Shown: positions 1 to 6,118 of the stretch, one piece after another
Numbering within the stretch: position 1 is the first letter of the stretch
Layout: the number at the start of each line of letters is the position of its first letter
NCBI RefSeq assembly: GCF_000750005.1
Contig: NZ_JPYA01000067.1
Span: forward strand, 1-27,848
Length of the DNA: 27,848 bases
Origin: Geobacillus icigianus
GTDB lineage: Bacteria > Bacillota > Bacilli > Bacillales > Anoxybacillaceae
Direction of reading: 5' to 3'
Position numbers and translations under genes: made by a program
The notes under the pieces: model-generated
The model's input: only the letters and a program-made list of their open reading frames with translations
What the model was told of the DNA's origin: nothing
The model's database searches: none

Positions 1-135
1 CGCCATTTACTATTATCTTTCAAAAATGAAGGGCGTACCATTTTGTTGACAAGCCATAATCAAGAGGATATAGATATTTTATGTGATCGAGTTTTTCGTA
101 TCAATAGATACCGATTAGAACCTGTTGTTTCATAA
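1..135 (+). CDS. ABC transporter ATP-binding protein, C-terminal end (5' part outside window)
   Basis: An open frame runs from the first base to a TAA at 133-135 and encodes the last 44 residues of a protein. The segment TILLTSHNQEDIDILCDRVF is typical of the stretch after Walker B in small ABC ATPases: a beta strand, then the H-loop (switch) histidine in SHN, then a helix and the short final strand. The protein ends soon after this, as in ATPase subunits of lantibiotic/bacitracin-type or ABC-2 exporters, which have no C-terminal regulatory domain. The Walker A, signature and Walker B motifs lie upstream of the window, so the substrate cannot be inferred. No permease gene follows on this side. 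The family assignment is firm, the subfamily is a guess. Confidence 0.75.
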   Translation, partial: RHLLLSFKNEGRTILLTSHNQEDIDILCDRVFRINRYRLEPVVS

Positions 136-260
136 AGCATAAATTATGAAATATGGTGAAGCTGACCCGAAAAGTTTGCTTTTTACCGTCCTTTTAACAA
201 ATTGGCTCATAACATTGGCCTTCTTTGTAATATAATAAATTATATACTTGCATCATAACT

Positions 261-284
261 GCCATCGCCTTCGGCGGCGATGGC
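261..284 (+). other. GC-rich hairpin before the zinc-ribbon gene
   Basis: A perfect 9-bp inverted repeat, GCCATCGCC/GGCGATGGC, flanks a 6-base loop. It stands in an otherwise AT-rich leader, about 55 bp before the likely start of the next gene. No T-run follows, so it is not a standard terminator. It could be a leader structure or the remains of a transcript end from the ABC gene upstream. The function is unknown. Confidence 0.4.
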
Positions 285-340
285 GAGCGTCGCCGCCCGC
301 AGTTGAACATGTTCAATCCCCACGAAAGGAGAAATGGCGG

Positions 341-508
341 TTGGGAGAGCTTGTTGGCTTTTGCGCGCAATGCGGCAAGCCGATCCATTGTTTGCATGGT
401 TTTTTAAACGGAGTGGTCAGTCGCGAAACCGAGATGTTGTACTGCTTTCCATGCCATGACAAGCAAAAGGAAACCGAACACGCTACGCCAGATAAATGCC
501 ACCAGTGA
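341..508 (+). CDS. Small zinc-ribbon-like hypothetical protein (55 aa)
   Basis: I do not recognise this as a named gene. The frame carries two cysteine pairs: CAQCGK near residue 8 and CFPCH near residue 38, about 27 residues apart. This is the usual layout of a treble-clef or zinc-ribbon fold that binds one zinc ion. The frame is open further upstream from an ATG at 248, but that section is rich in Arg and Pro and has no ribosome binding site. The TTG at 341 lies 9 bases after AAAGGAG (325-331) and gives a 55-residue protein that begins just before the first cysteine pair, so I prefer it. A hairpin with a T-run follows the stop. Small proteins of this kind often bind nucleic acid or a protein partner, but that is inference. 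Confidence 0.55.
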   Translation: MGELVGFCAQCGKPIHCLHGFLNGVVSRETEMLYCFPCHDKQKETEHATPDKCHQ

Positions 509-526
509 TTGAAAACGTTCACAAAT

Positions 527-590
527 GAAAGGGAGCTGACCCAAACATCTGCTAACAAGCGGACTTTTGGAGCCAGCTCTTTCTTTTTTT
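527..590 (+). terminator. Probable intrinsic terminator
   Basis: The arms AAAGGGAGCTG (527-537) and CAGCTCTTT (574-582) pair with one bulged base across a long loop that itself contains a small CTGC/GCGG-type pairing. A run of seven T residues ends at 590. It lies just after the zinc-ribbon gene and would end that transcript. Confidence 0.5.
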
Positions 591-1093
591 CATCGTATAT
601 TGATCATGAACGATTCCGACTAAATCTTAGAAGGCCGGCGAAAAACCGCTGTCACACACCAATCGGAGGCATTTTCATTCAGAAAAGAAAGCTGATGCTG
701 CGAGGTGTCTCTCATTGAGAAATGGGTGGAACTCAGCGGTATTTTGCACGAAATCACCAGCCTTTTCGGTTTCTCCTTAATTACAAAGAAAGGAAGTTCG
801 ATTTTCGCCAAAACAATGCGGCTGTCGCGATTAACATGACCGTACGGACTATGCACTCCTTTTCCTAGACGGATGCAAAGGGACAATGACCCAAAACACT
901 ATGTTCAAATTTCTGTGAATCATTTATAATTATGAAAGGGGAACGATGATCCTCATGTGTTCTGCGCTACAATCCCATCCCTTTCCTCAACCACTTACTC
1001 TACACACTCGTTTCCCCAGTTCTCAAAAGAAAGGAGCGATTCACCACCACACGCTTTTGCAAGGCTACTATATATTAGAAGGGAGGATTTTCT
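591..1093. other. Gene-free stretch with a structured repeat
   Basis: No convincing gene is present in these 500 bases. A copy of the structured repeat described separately occupies about 629-763. A possible promoter element TATAAT lies at 925-930 with a weak TTCAAA at 904-909 (15-bp spacing). An AAAGGGG sequence and an ATG at 946 open a 66-residue frame that runs into the next gene; it has no recognisable features and I do not call it. Confidence 0.5.
629..763 (+). repeat. Structured intergenic repeat, copy A
   Basis: This is one of at least four related copies in the window (see also 10737-10867, 10875-10935 and 10980-11079). Shared blocks include GCATTTTCA near the start, AGAAAAGAAAGCTGAT in the middle, CTCTCATTGAGAAATGGGTG, and ACGAAATCACC at the end. 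The block TCTCTCATTGAGA can fold into a short hairpin with a five-base loop. All copies lie between genes. Confidence 0.6.
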
Positions 1094-1816
1094 TTGGAAG
1101 CGATATTGAACCAAATTTTGAACAAGCTCCAAGTAATCGAACATGAAGTAAGCGATATCAAAACAAACATGGCAACGAAACAGGAGCTTGAAGAAGTGAA
1201 GCATAGTTTCACCAAAGAGTTTGAAGACATTAGAGCCAACATGGCCACCAAACAGGAGCTTGAAGAAGTAAAACAAAGCTTCTCAAAAGAACTGGAAGAT
1301 ATTAAAGCTAACATGGCAACGAAACAAGAACTTGAAGAAGTGAAGCATAGTTTCACCAAAGAGTTTGAAGACATTAGAGCCAACATGGCCACCAAACAAG
1401 AACTTGAAGAAGTGAAGTATAGTTTCACAAAAGAGTTTGAAGACATTAGAGCCAACATGGCCACCAAACAAGAACTTGAAGAAGTGAAGCATAGTTTCAC
1501 AAAAGAAATCGAAGACATTAAAGCCAATATGGCTACCAAACAGGAGCTTGAGGACATCAAAGCCAACATGGCTACCAAACAGGAGCTTGAGGACGTAAAG
1601 AACAACCTAATGAAAGAATTAGATCATGTCAAAGCCAATATGGTCACGAAGCAAGAGTTTGTTTTCGTCCAACAAGCAGTGCTTGAAACGAATCAAATCG
1701 TTAAGAAGATGGAACAAAACATGGAAAAGCACGAACGGATTTTAGATCTTCTTTCTAGGCGTTCGATTGAACAAGAAGCAGTAATTTCCAGCATTCGCCT
1801 GATTAAGACCACATGA
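1094..1816 (+). CDS. Coiled-coil protein with 24-residue tandem repeats (240 aa)
   Basis: The function is not recognised. The start is the TTG at 1094, about 8 bases after GGGAGG; the resulting N-terminus (MEAILNQILNKLQVIEHEV) is an ordinary amphipathic helix start. From residue 21 the protein consists of a repeated 24-residue unit of the form DI(K/R)ANMATKQELEEVKHSFTKEFE. There are five full units, one short unit of 13 residues, then two more divergent full units, ending near residue 201. The rest is a helical tail with no signal peptide or membrane segment. The whole chain is predicted to be a long rod-like coiled coil. Units two to five are nearly identical at DNA level, so unit number may vary between strains. 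It could be a phage-type or structural scaffold protein, but nothing nearby supports a role. Confidence 0.7.
   Translation: MEAILNQILNKLQVIEHEVSDIKTNMATKQELEEVKHSFTKEFEDIRANMATKQELEEVKQSFSKELEDIKANMATKQELEEVKHSFTKEFEDIRANMATKQELEEVKYSFTKEFEDIRANMATKQELEEVKHSFTKEIEDIKANMATKQELEDIKANMATKQELEDVKNNLMKELDHVKANMVTKQEFVFVQQAVLETNQIVKKMEQNMEKHERILDLLSRRSIEQEAVISSIRLIKTT
1154..1696 (+). repeat. In-frame tandem repeat, 72-bp unit, about 7.5 copies
   Basis: Units begin at 1154, 1226, 1298, 1370, 1442, 1514 (39 bp only), 1553 and 1625. The central units carry the common phrase AACATGGCCACCAAACA. The short sixth unit lacks 33 bp (11 residues), which keeps both the reading frame and a hendecad-type coil phase. 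Confidence 0.85.
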
Positions 1817-1817
1817 T

Positions 1818-1847
1818 CAAGGATGAAGCATCTCTCCTTGTCTTTTT
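1818..1847 (+). terminator. Probable terminator of the coiled-coil gene
   Basis: The arms CAAGGA (1818-1823) and TCCTTG (1835-1840) flank an 11-base loop and are followed by TCTTTTT. The element begins two bases after the stop codon. The stem is only 6 bp, so a second, stronger hairpin at 2094-2132 may do most of the work. Confidence 0.45.
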
Positions 1848-2093
1848 GAGGCGCGGCCGCCTTTATAGTTTTAAGGAAGAAACGTCTCCATCGGAATGCA
1901 CTCAACCATTTGGCGAACTACATGATCCATATTTATCCATAAGAATAATATCACTTGGCAATGTGAGATTATCTATGATACACTCTGCAAAAATATGATG
2001 ATATGTCATAAAAGAATCGGCCTTTTTCGATGATAGTGGTTATGGCGACTTCTATTCTGTTAGAAAACGAACGATTCTATTTCGTGTCAAAAA
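1848..2093. other. Gene-free stretch
   Basis: No credible gene, RNA or repeat was found in these 246 bases between the coiled-coil gene terminator and the bidirectional terminator. It contains a GCGGCCGC palindrome at the start, and is otherwise AT-rich. Confidence 0.4.
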
Positions 2094-2138
2094 GGGCTAA
2101 TCCCAAAACGCATTCGCGTTTTGGGTCAGCCCCGTTTT
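2094..2138. terminator. Strong bidirectional terminator between the coiled-coil gene and norZ
   Basis: The arms GGGCT-N3-CCCAAAACGC and GCGTTTTGGG-N2-AGCCC pair around a four-base loop (ATTC). CGTTTTTG follows on the plus strand and CCCTTTTTG on the minus strand, so it can stop transcription from both sides. It lies directly after the norZ stop codon. Confidence 0.8.
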
Positions 2139-2140
2139 TG

Positions 2141-4504
2141 TTATTCTTCCTCTGCCAAATTCGCCACCGGCAGCTCTTCCCCTTCACTGTGCGTAGGCTT
2201 GCGCAAATGGAACATCGCTTTGATGGCAAAGACAAGCAAGGCGACGACGCCGCTCAAAAAGATCGTATCCGGAACGGCTCGGAGCAGCAACAAGTTTTGT
2301 ACAATGTCTTGCTGCAGGAACGAAGACGAGCGCGACGCCCAGTAACCGCGGGTAAACGCCTCTTTCATTTGCAAAATCCCGACTGGAAGGAGCGTGATAA
2401 CAACCATGCCGGCGAGTCCGATGTTTAACATCCAACATGAGAACTTCAGCCATTTGTCATTCCATGCTTCCGGTTTGACGATGTTGCGCAGTGAGTAAAG
2501 AAGTACAGCAATGGCAAACATACCGTACACGCCCATCATCGCCGCGTGGCCGTGAGCCGGCGTTAAGAATTGTCCGTGTTCAAAGTAGCTAACCGCTGGC
2601 AAGTTGATCAAGAAACCAAACACACCCGCGCCGACTAAGTTCCAAATCGCTGTGGAAATCAAAAACCAAAACGCTGCTTTATACGGGAAGTTGACTCCGC
2701 CGTCACGCATCATTTTATATTGTTCGTACGCTTCCAAAATAAGGAGCGTAAGCGGAATGACTTCGAGCGCCGAGAACACCGCGCCAAGAGCGATCCATAC
2801 TTCCGGCGAACCGTTATAATAATAGTGGTGACCGATGCCGATGACACCGCTGCCTAATAAAATCGTAAATTGGAAGTAAAGCGCCCGAACCGTCGAATGT
2901 TTCGTCACGAGCCGCAGTTGAACAAGCAAGAACCCGATGACGACAACGGCGAACACTTCGAAAATGCCCTCTACCCATAAATGGATGATCCACCAGCGCC
3001 AAAAGTCAGCCATCGTAAAGTTCGTATCTGGTTTCATAAAGAACGCGAAGATGTAAAAGAACGGAACGGCAATGGCTGAGTAAAACAGCAAGTGGATGAG
3101 CCCGCCTTTGTCGCTTTCCCGCTTCAGCTCGCGTTTGACGCCGCGGAAGACGATGAACAGCCAAAGGAGCATGCCGACCACCAAAATGATTTGCCAGATG
3201 CGGCCGAGCTCAATGTATTCCCAACCTTGATGGCCAAACAGGAACCATTCGTTTCCTAAATAGCCGTTGACGCCGAGCCATTGGCCGATCATGCTGCCGG
3301 CGACAAGGACAACAAGCGCCCAGAAGAGCAAATCAACGAGCAACCCTTGCTTTTTCGGTTCTTGTCCACCGACGAGCGGGGCGATGAAAATCCCCATGCC
3401 AAGCCATGCGGTCGCAATCCAGAAAATCGCCAGCTGCAAATGATACCCTTTGGCTATGTTAAATGGCAATACGTCGTGAATCCATTTGATACCAAAGAAG
3501 CTGTCCGGTTCTGTATAGTAGTGGGCAAGCAATGCCCCAAACATCGTTTGGACGAAAAAGAGCGCTGACACGATAACAAAATATTTGCCTGCTTTCACTT
3601 GCGACGGAGTCAGCGGGTGCCGCCGCAAATCGATGGTCGGAAACTTCCCTTCGGCATACGCTTCTTGCATGCTTAATTGGTAGCGATGGAATACGTACAA
3701 AATGATCCCGATAAACAAAATCAAAATCGTGACGCTCGCACCGCTCCACCATACCGCGGAAAACGACATCGTATTGCCGGCGTCCTCATAGTACGGCCAG
3801 TTGTTCGTATATGTGATCTCGTCGCCAAGTCTTGGTGTACTCGACAACCAGGCGGTCCAGAAGAAAAAGTCGGCAATCTGTCGGATTTGATCGCCATTCG
3901 CAACCCAAGCGCGATCCGCTTTTGGCATGTCGCTTTCTTTGATTAATCCTTTTTTCAATCCCCAACCATCGCCATTGGTGAAAACATCGCGGTAATAGTC
4001 GCGCACTTTTTCCAACCCGTAGACTTGCGCATCTGTCAGGACAAGCACATCGGTTACCGGGTTGTAACGGTTTTTCCGCATCTCTTTTATCACTTGTTCA
4101 CGGATGATCGACTTCTCATCGTCCGTTAAATCAGCAAACGGTTTGTTATACCGCTCTTTCGCTTTGTAATCTTGCATGCCTTCCGTGTACACTTTCAACG
4201 CTTCCGCCGTATAGTCCGGCCCCATATACGATCCATGGCCAAGCACCGTGCCATAATCCATCAATCCGTATTTTTGGAAGACGGCTTGCCCGCCGACGAT
4301 CGTTTCTTTCGTCATCAACACTTGGCCGCTTTCACTGCGCACCTCTTTCGGCCTTGGCGCCATTTCTTTAAAGATCCAATACCCGCCGACAAGCAGCACG
4401 GTAAAGCTGATCAAAATAGTGAAAATGAGAATTGATTTAAGAAAACTGTTTGTCGTTTGCCGCCTAGGCCAGATGTTAGGGCGGACCGTTCGGTTCACTT
4501 CCAT
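2141..4504 (-). CDS. norZ: Quinol-dependent nitric oxide reductase (qNOR), 787 aa
   Basis: This membrane enzyme reduces two NO to N2O with electrons from quinol. After a first membrane helix (about residues 23-44) there is a large extracytoplasmic domain to about 245, related to cytochrome c domains but without a CxxCH motif, as in quinol-using forms. The haem-copper-oxidase-like helices follow. Visible ligands are the HLWVE motif (His508, Glu512), the HH pair at 559-560, Glu581 and the HGH motif at 651-653. From memory, these match the published numbering of the G. stearothermophilus enzyme. The ATG at 4504 lies 10 bases after GGAGG and is preferred to the TTG at 4513, which abuts that site. 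The gene diverges from the Crp/Fnr regulator and ends at a strong terminator. No nitrite or N2O reductase genes are in the window, so the role may be denitrification or NO detoxification. Confidence 0.95.
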   Translation of the reverse strand: MEVNRTVRPNIWPRRQTTNSFLKSILIFTILISFTVLLVGGYWIFKEMAPRPKEVRSESGQVLMTKETIVGGQAVFQKYGLMDYGTVLGHGSYMGPDYTAEALKVYTEGMQDYKAKERYNKPFADLTDDEKSIIREQVIKEMRKNRYNPVTDVLVLTDAQVYGLEKVRDYYRDVFTNGDGWGLKKGLIKESDMPKADRAWVANGDQIRQIADFFFWTAWLSSTPRLGDEITYTNNWPYYEDAGNTMSFSAVWWSGASVTILILFIGIILYVFHRYQLSMQEAYAEGKFPTIDLRRHPLTPSQVKAGKYFVIVSALFFVQTMFGALLAHYYTEPDSFFGIKWIHDVLPFNIAKGYHLQLAIFWIATAWLGMGIFIAPLVGGQEPKKQGLLVDLLFWALVVLVAGSMIGQWLGVNGYLGNEWFLFGHQGWEYIELGRIWQIILVVGMLLWLFIVFRGVKRELKRESDKGGLIHLLFYSAIAVPFFYIFAFFMKPDTNFTMADFWRWWIIHLWVEGIFEVFAVVVIGFLLVQLRLVTKHSTVRALYFQFTILLGSGVIGIGHHYYYNGSPEVWIALGAVFSALEVIPLTLLILEAYEQYKMMRDGGVNFPYKAAFWFLISTAIWNLVGAGVFGFLINLPAVSYFEHGQFLTPAHGHAAMMGVYGMFAIAVLLYSLRNIVKPEAWNDKWLKFSCWMLNIGLAGMVVITLLPVGILQMKEAFTRGYWASRSSSFLQQDIVQNLLLLRAVPDTIFLSGVVALLVFAIKAMFHLRKPTHSEGEELPVANLAEEE

Positions 4505-4537
4505 GTGAGGCAACCTCCTTCTCGTTTGTTCGCCCCC

Positions 4538-4581
4538 ATTGTAGCGCGCTGATCGTTTGGCGGTTTGTGAGCCGGGACAAA
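4538..4581 (-). promoter_or_regulatory. Predicted norZ promoter with Crp-like site
   Basis: On the minus strand TACAAT (4543 to 4538) is a good -10, giving a start near 4531. An imperfect palindrome, TGTGA-N6-ACAAA on the plus strand, spans 4566-4581. Its centre (4573.5) lies about 42 bp upstream of that start, the class II activator position. The right half-site is degenerate, so this is the weakest of the three sites in this block. Confidence 0.5.
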
Positions 4582-4588
4582 TGTCAAC

Positions 4589-4631
4589 GATGATTTATAT
4601 CACAGCTTTTCGGTGTAGGAATTTATACAAT
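4589..4631 (+). promoter_or_regulatory. Predicted regulator promoter with Crp-like site
   Basis: GATGA-N6-TCACA (4589-4604) resembles TGTGA-N6-TCACA; it shares TGA-N2-TATATCACA with the perfect site at 5600-5615. TACAAT at 4626-4631 is a suitable -10, predicting a start at about 4638. The site centre (4596.5) is then at -41.5 and no good -35 is present, as expected for an activator-dependent promoter. It implies positive autoregulation. The same bases also read as TGAT-N4-ATCA, an Fnr-like core. Confidence 0.5.
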
Positions 4632-4739
4632 GAAAGCAGAATGTGCTGAACGACGCAAGTTTTCAAACAGAGAACCGATCGAGTCCCCGCTTGGCCATTG
4701 TTATCATTTTGTCACATTTTTATGTAGGGAGAGAACGCC

Positions 4740-5432
4740 ATGGCGCACCATTGGATGAAAGACCGCTTAAAAGCCGTTCCGTTGTTTCGTGAACTGTCGG
4801 ATTACGAGCTCGATTCGCTTGTCGCCATTTCCCATGTGCGCGTCTACAAGCCGCGGACGTTTGTCTTTATGCAAGGCGACCCGTTAGAGCGCGTCTATTT
4901 CATTCATTCCGGCACAGTGAAAATTTACAAAACAGATGTAAGCGGAAAAGAACAAATCGTTTCGATTTTGCAGACAGGGGAAATGTTTCCGCACGCCGGC
5001 TTTTTCTTAAAAGGCGCCTACCCGGCTCACGCCGAAGTGATGGAAGAAGCGACATTGATCGCGATCTCCATCCATGATTTTGAACAAGTGCTGATGGCCA
5101 GCCCTGAGCTATGCATGAAGCTGTTTCGCGTCATGGGCGAAAAAATTGTTGACTTGCAAAACCGGCTCGAAGCGCAAGTGCTTCATAATACGTACGAACA
5201 AATCGTGCTGCTTTTGCTGCGGCTGACGCGGACGAATGCCGTCAAACAAGGGAAGTGGCACCGTCTCACCGCCCATGTGACAAACCGTGAGCTGGCCAAT
5301 ATGATCGGCACCGCCCGCGAAACGGTCAGCCGGACGTTGAGCCAGCTGAAACGGAAAGGGTTGATCCATGTCGACAAACACGGCTTTTATTTGATCGACC
5401 AAGAAGGGCTTGAGCAAGAAATCTTTTTCTAA
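4740..5432 (+). CDS. Crp/Fnr-family transcriptional regulator (230 aa)
   Basis: Residues about 15-120 form the cyclic-nucleotide-like beta-barrel sensor domain (FVFMQGDPLERVYFIHSGTV), followed by a long dimerisation helix (about 122-160) and a winged helix-turn-helix at about 177-210. The recognition helix reads ARETVSRTL: Arg193, Glu194 and Arg198 occupy the places of the three residues by which E. coli CRP reads TGTGA, so a CRP-like target is expected. The only cysteine is Cys125, so an Fnr-type iron-sulfur cluster is excluded. The signal is unknown; NO, haem or a small molecule are possible. It diverges from norZ and precedes the DUF2249 operon, with matching palindromes at all three promoters. 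The start at 4740 follows a GGGAGAG site. Confidence 0.88.
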   Translation: MAHHWMKDRLKAVPLFRELSDYELDSLVAISHVRVYKPRTFVFMQGDPLERVYFIHSGTVKIYKTDVSGKEQIVSILQTGEMFPHAGFFLKGAYPAHAEVMEEATLIAISIHDFEQVLMASPELCMKLFRVMGEKIVDLQNRLEAQVLHNTYEQIVLLLLRLTRTNAVKQGKWHRLTAHVTNRELANMIGTARETVSRTLSQLKRKGLIHVDKHGFYLIDQEGLEQEIFF

Positions 5433-5599
5433 TCCCCTTTTGTCTAACATGCGGTTTATCGTGAAAATGGGGATGAATGCCACCCTTATCCTCAATTGAG
5501 AGTCAGATGGCAAGGAAATGACTGTACATCGCACGTTCGGAACAAACCATCTATCGTTTTCGAACCGGAGGCAGACATATCGTATTCCGACCGCGTAGT

Positions 5600-5642
5600 T
5601 GTGAGCTATATCACAACATTCCATAATGAAAATGATTATCAT
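5600..5642 (+). promoter_or_regulatory. Perfect Crp-type palindrome and promoter of the DUF2249 operon
   Basis: TGTGA-N6-TCACA at 5600-5615 is a perfect palindrome that extends to GTTGTGA/TCACAAC. TATCAT at 5637-5642 is a plausible -10, predicting a start at about 5649. The palindrome centre (5607.5) is then exactly at -41.5, the class II activator position. The leader to the first ATG is only about 18 bases and contains the ribosome binding site. Confidence 0.65.
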
Positions 5643-5666
5643 AATAGCAAAAAGGAGGGAATGTGG

Positions 5667-5900
5667 ATGGCCACAACGATTGAACTCGATGTACGCGAAG
5701 ATTTGCGGCAAAAGCGGGAACCGTTTGAAAAAATTATGAACGCCATCAAGCCGCTGCAGCCGGGCGATACGTTCATTTTACACGCCCCGTTCAAGCCGCT
5801 GCCGTTGTTTCCAATTATGAAAGCAAAAGGATTTACGTACGAAGTGGAACAAATCGAAAAAAAACATTGGAAAGTAACGTTTGTGAAGCAGGGGGAATGA
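5667..5900 (+). CDS. DUF2249 domain protein, first of two (77 aa)
   Basis: This single-domain protein begins MATTIELDVRED and contains the conserved EPFEKIMNAIKPLQPGDTF and a closing GFTYEVEQI...WKVTF strand pattern, the alpha/beta sandwich of the DUF2249 family (a small SirA/TusA-like fold). Its biochemical role is not established; the family is often found near NO reductases, haem-copper proteins and iron-sulfur assembly genes. Two ATGs compete: 5661 is only 2 bases from AAGGAGG (5652-5658), while 5667 is 8 bases away and is preferred. The gene ends three bases before the next DUF2249 gene and heads an operon behind the Crp-like site. A role in sensing or handling metal centres under NO or low oxygen is inference. 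Confidence 0.85.
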   Translation: MATTIELDVREDLRQKREPFEKIMNAIKPLQPGDTFILHAPFKPLPLFPIMKAKGFTYEVEQIEKKHWKVTFVKQGE

Positions 5901-5903
5901 CCG

Positions 5904-6113
5904 ATGATCCTCGATAACCGCGGACTCGAGCCGCCGCAGCCGATGATGCGGACGCTCGCTGCCCTCGCTAAGCTGAACCTTGGCGAGACGCTAACGATCA
6001 TTAACGATCGCCGACCGATGTTTTTGTACGAGCAGCTTGACGAGCTTGGCTACCGGCACGAGACGCTCGCGCGTGAAGACGGCAGCTTTGAAATTCGGAT
6101 TACGAAAGGATGA
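5904..6113 (+). CDS. DUF2249 domain protein, second of two (69 aa)
   Basis: The sequence LDNRGLEPPQPMMRTLAAL, then INDRRPMFLYEQLDELGY and a final strand FEIRI, is a clear DUF2249 domain and of a different subtype from its neighbour: it keeps the GLEPPxP and NDRxPMFLY blocks that the first lacks. The lack of cysteines argues against a sulfur-carrier role of the TusA kind. It starts three bases after the first DUF2249 gene and its TGA overlaps an ATG of the membrane-protein gene, so translation is probably coupled. The pairing of the two subtypes suggests a heterodimer, which is inference. Confidence 0.85.
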   Translation: MILDNRGLEPPQPMMRTLAALAKLNLGETLTIINDRRPMFLYEQLDELGYRHETLAREDGSFEIRITKG

Positions 6114-6118
6114 GCGCC

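Noticed and set aside
946..1146. Possible 66-residue gene after AAAGGGG
   Set aside because: It runs 53 bp into the better-supported coiled-coil gene, has no recognisable features and a composition unlike a soluble protein.
1075..1605. Long minus-strand frame (176 codons) opposite the repeat gene
   Set aside because: It is the mirror image of the repeat gene. It is Ser/Cys-rich low complexity, with no ribosome binding site.
1154..1696. Regular repeats that might suggest a CRISPR-like array
   Set aside because: The units are adjacent with no spacers, have a 72-bp period in frame, and encode a continuous coiled-coil protein.
4591..4602. Fnr box TGAT-N4-ATCA
   Set aside because: The same bases fit the Crp-like palindrome seen at 5600-5615 with identical spacing. 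The regulator lacks Fnr cysteines and has a CRP-like recognition helix, so I annotate the Crp reading; the Fnr reading is not formally excluded.
4697..4725. TTGTTA-N17-TATGTA promoter just before the regulator gene
   Set aside because: The transcript would start inside or next to the ribosome binding site. The activator-type promoter ending at 4631 is better placed.
5439..5482. Possible terminator after the regulator gene (TCCCC/GGGGA arms)
   Set aside because: The loop is long, the stem imperfect and no T-run follows.
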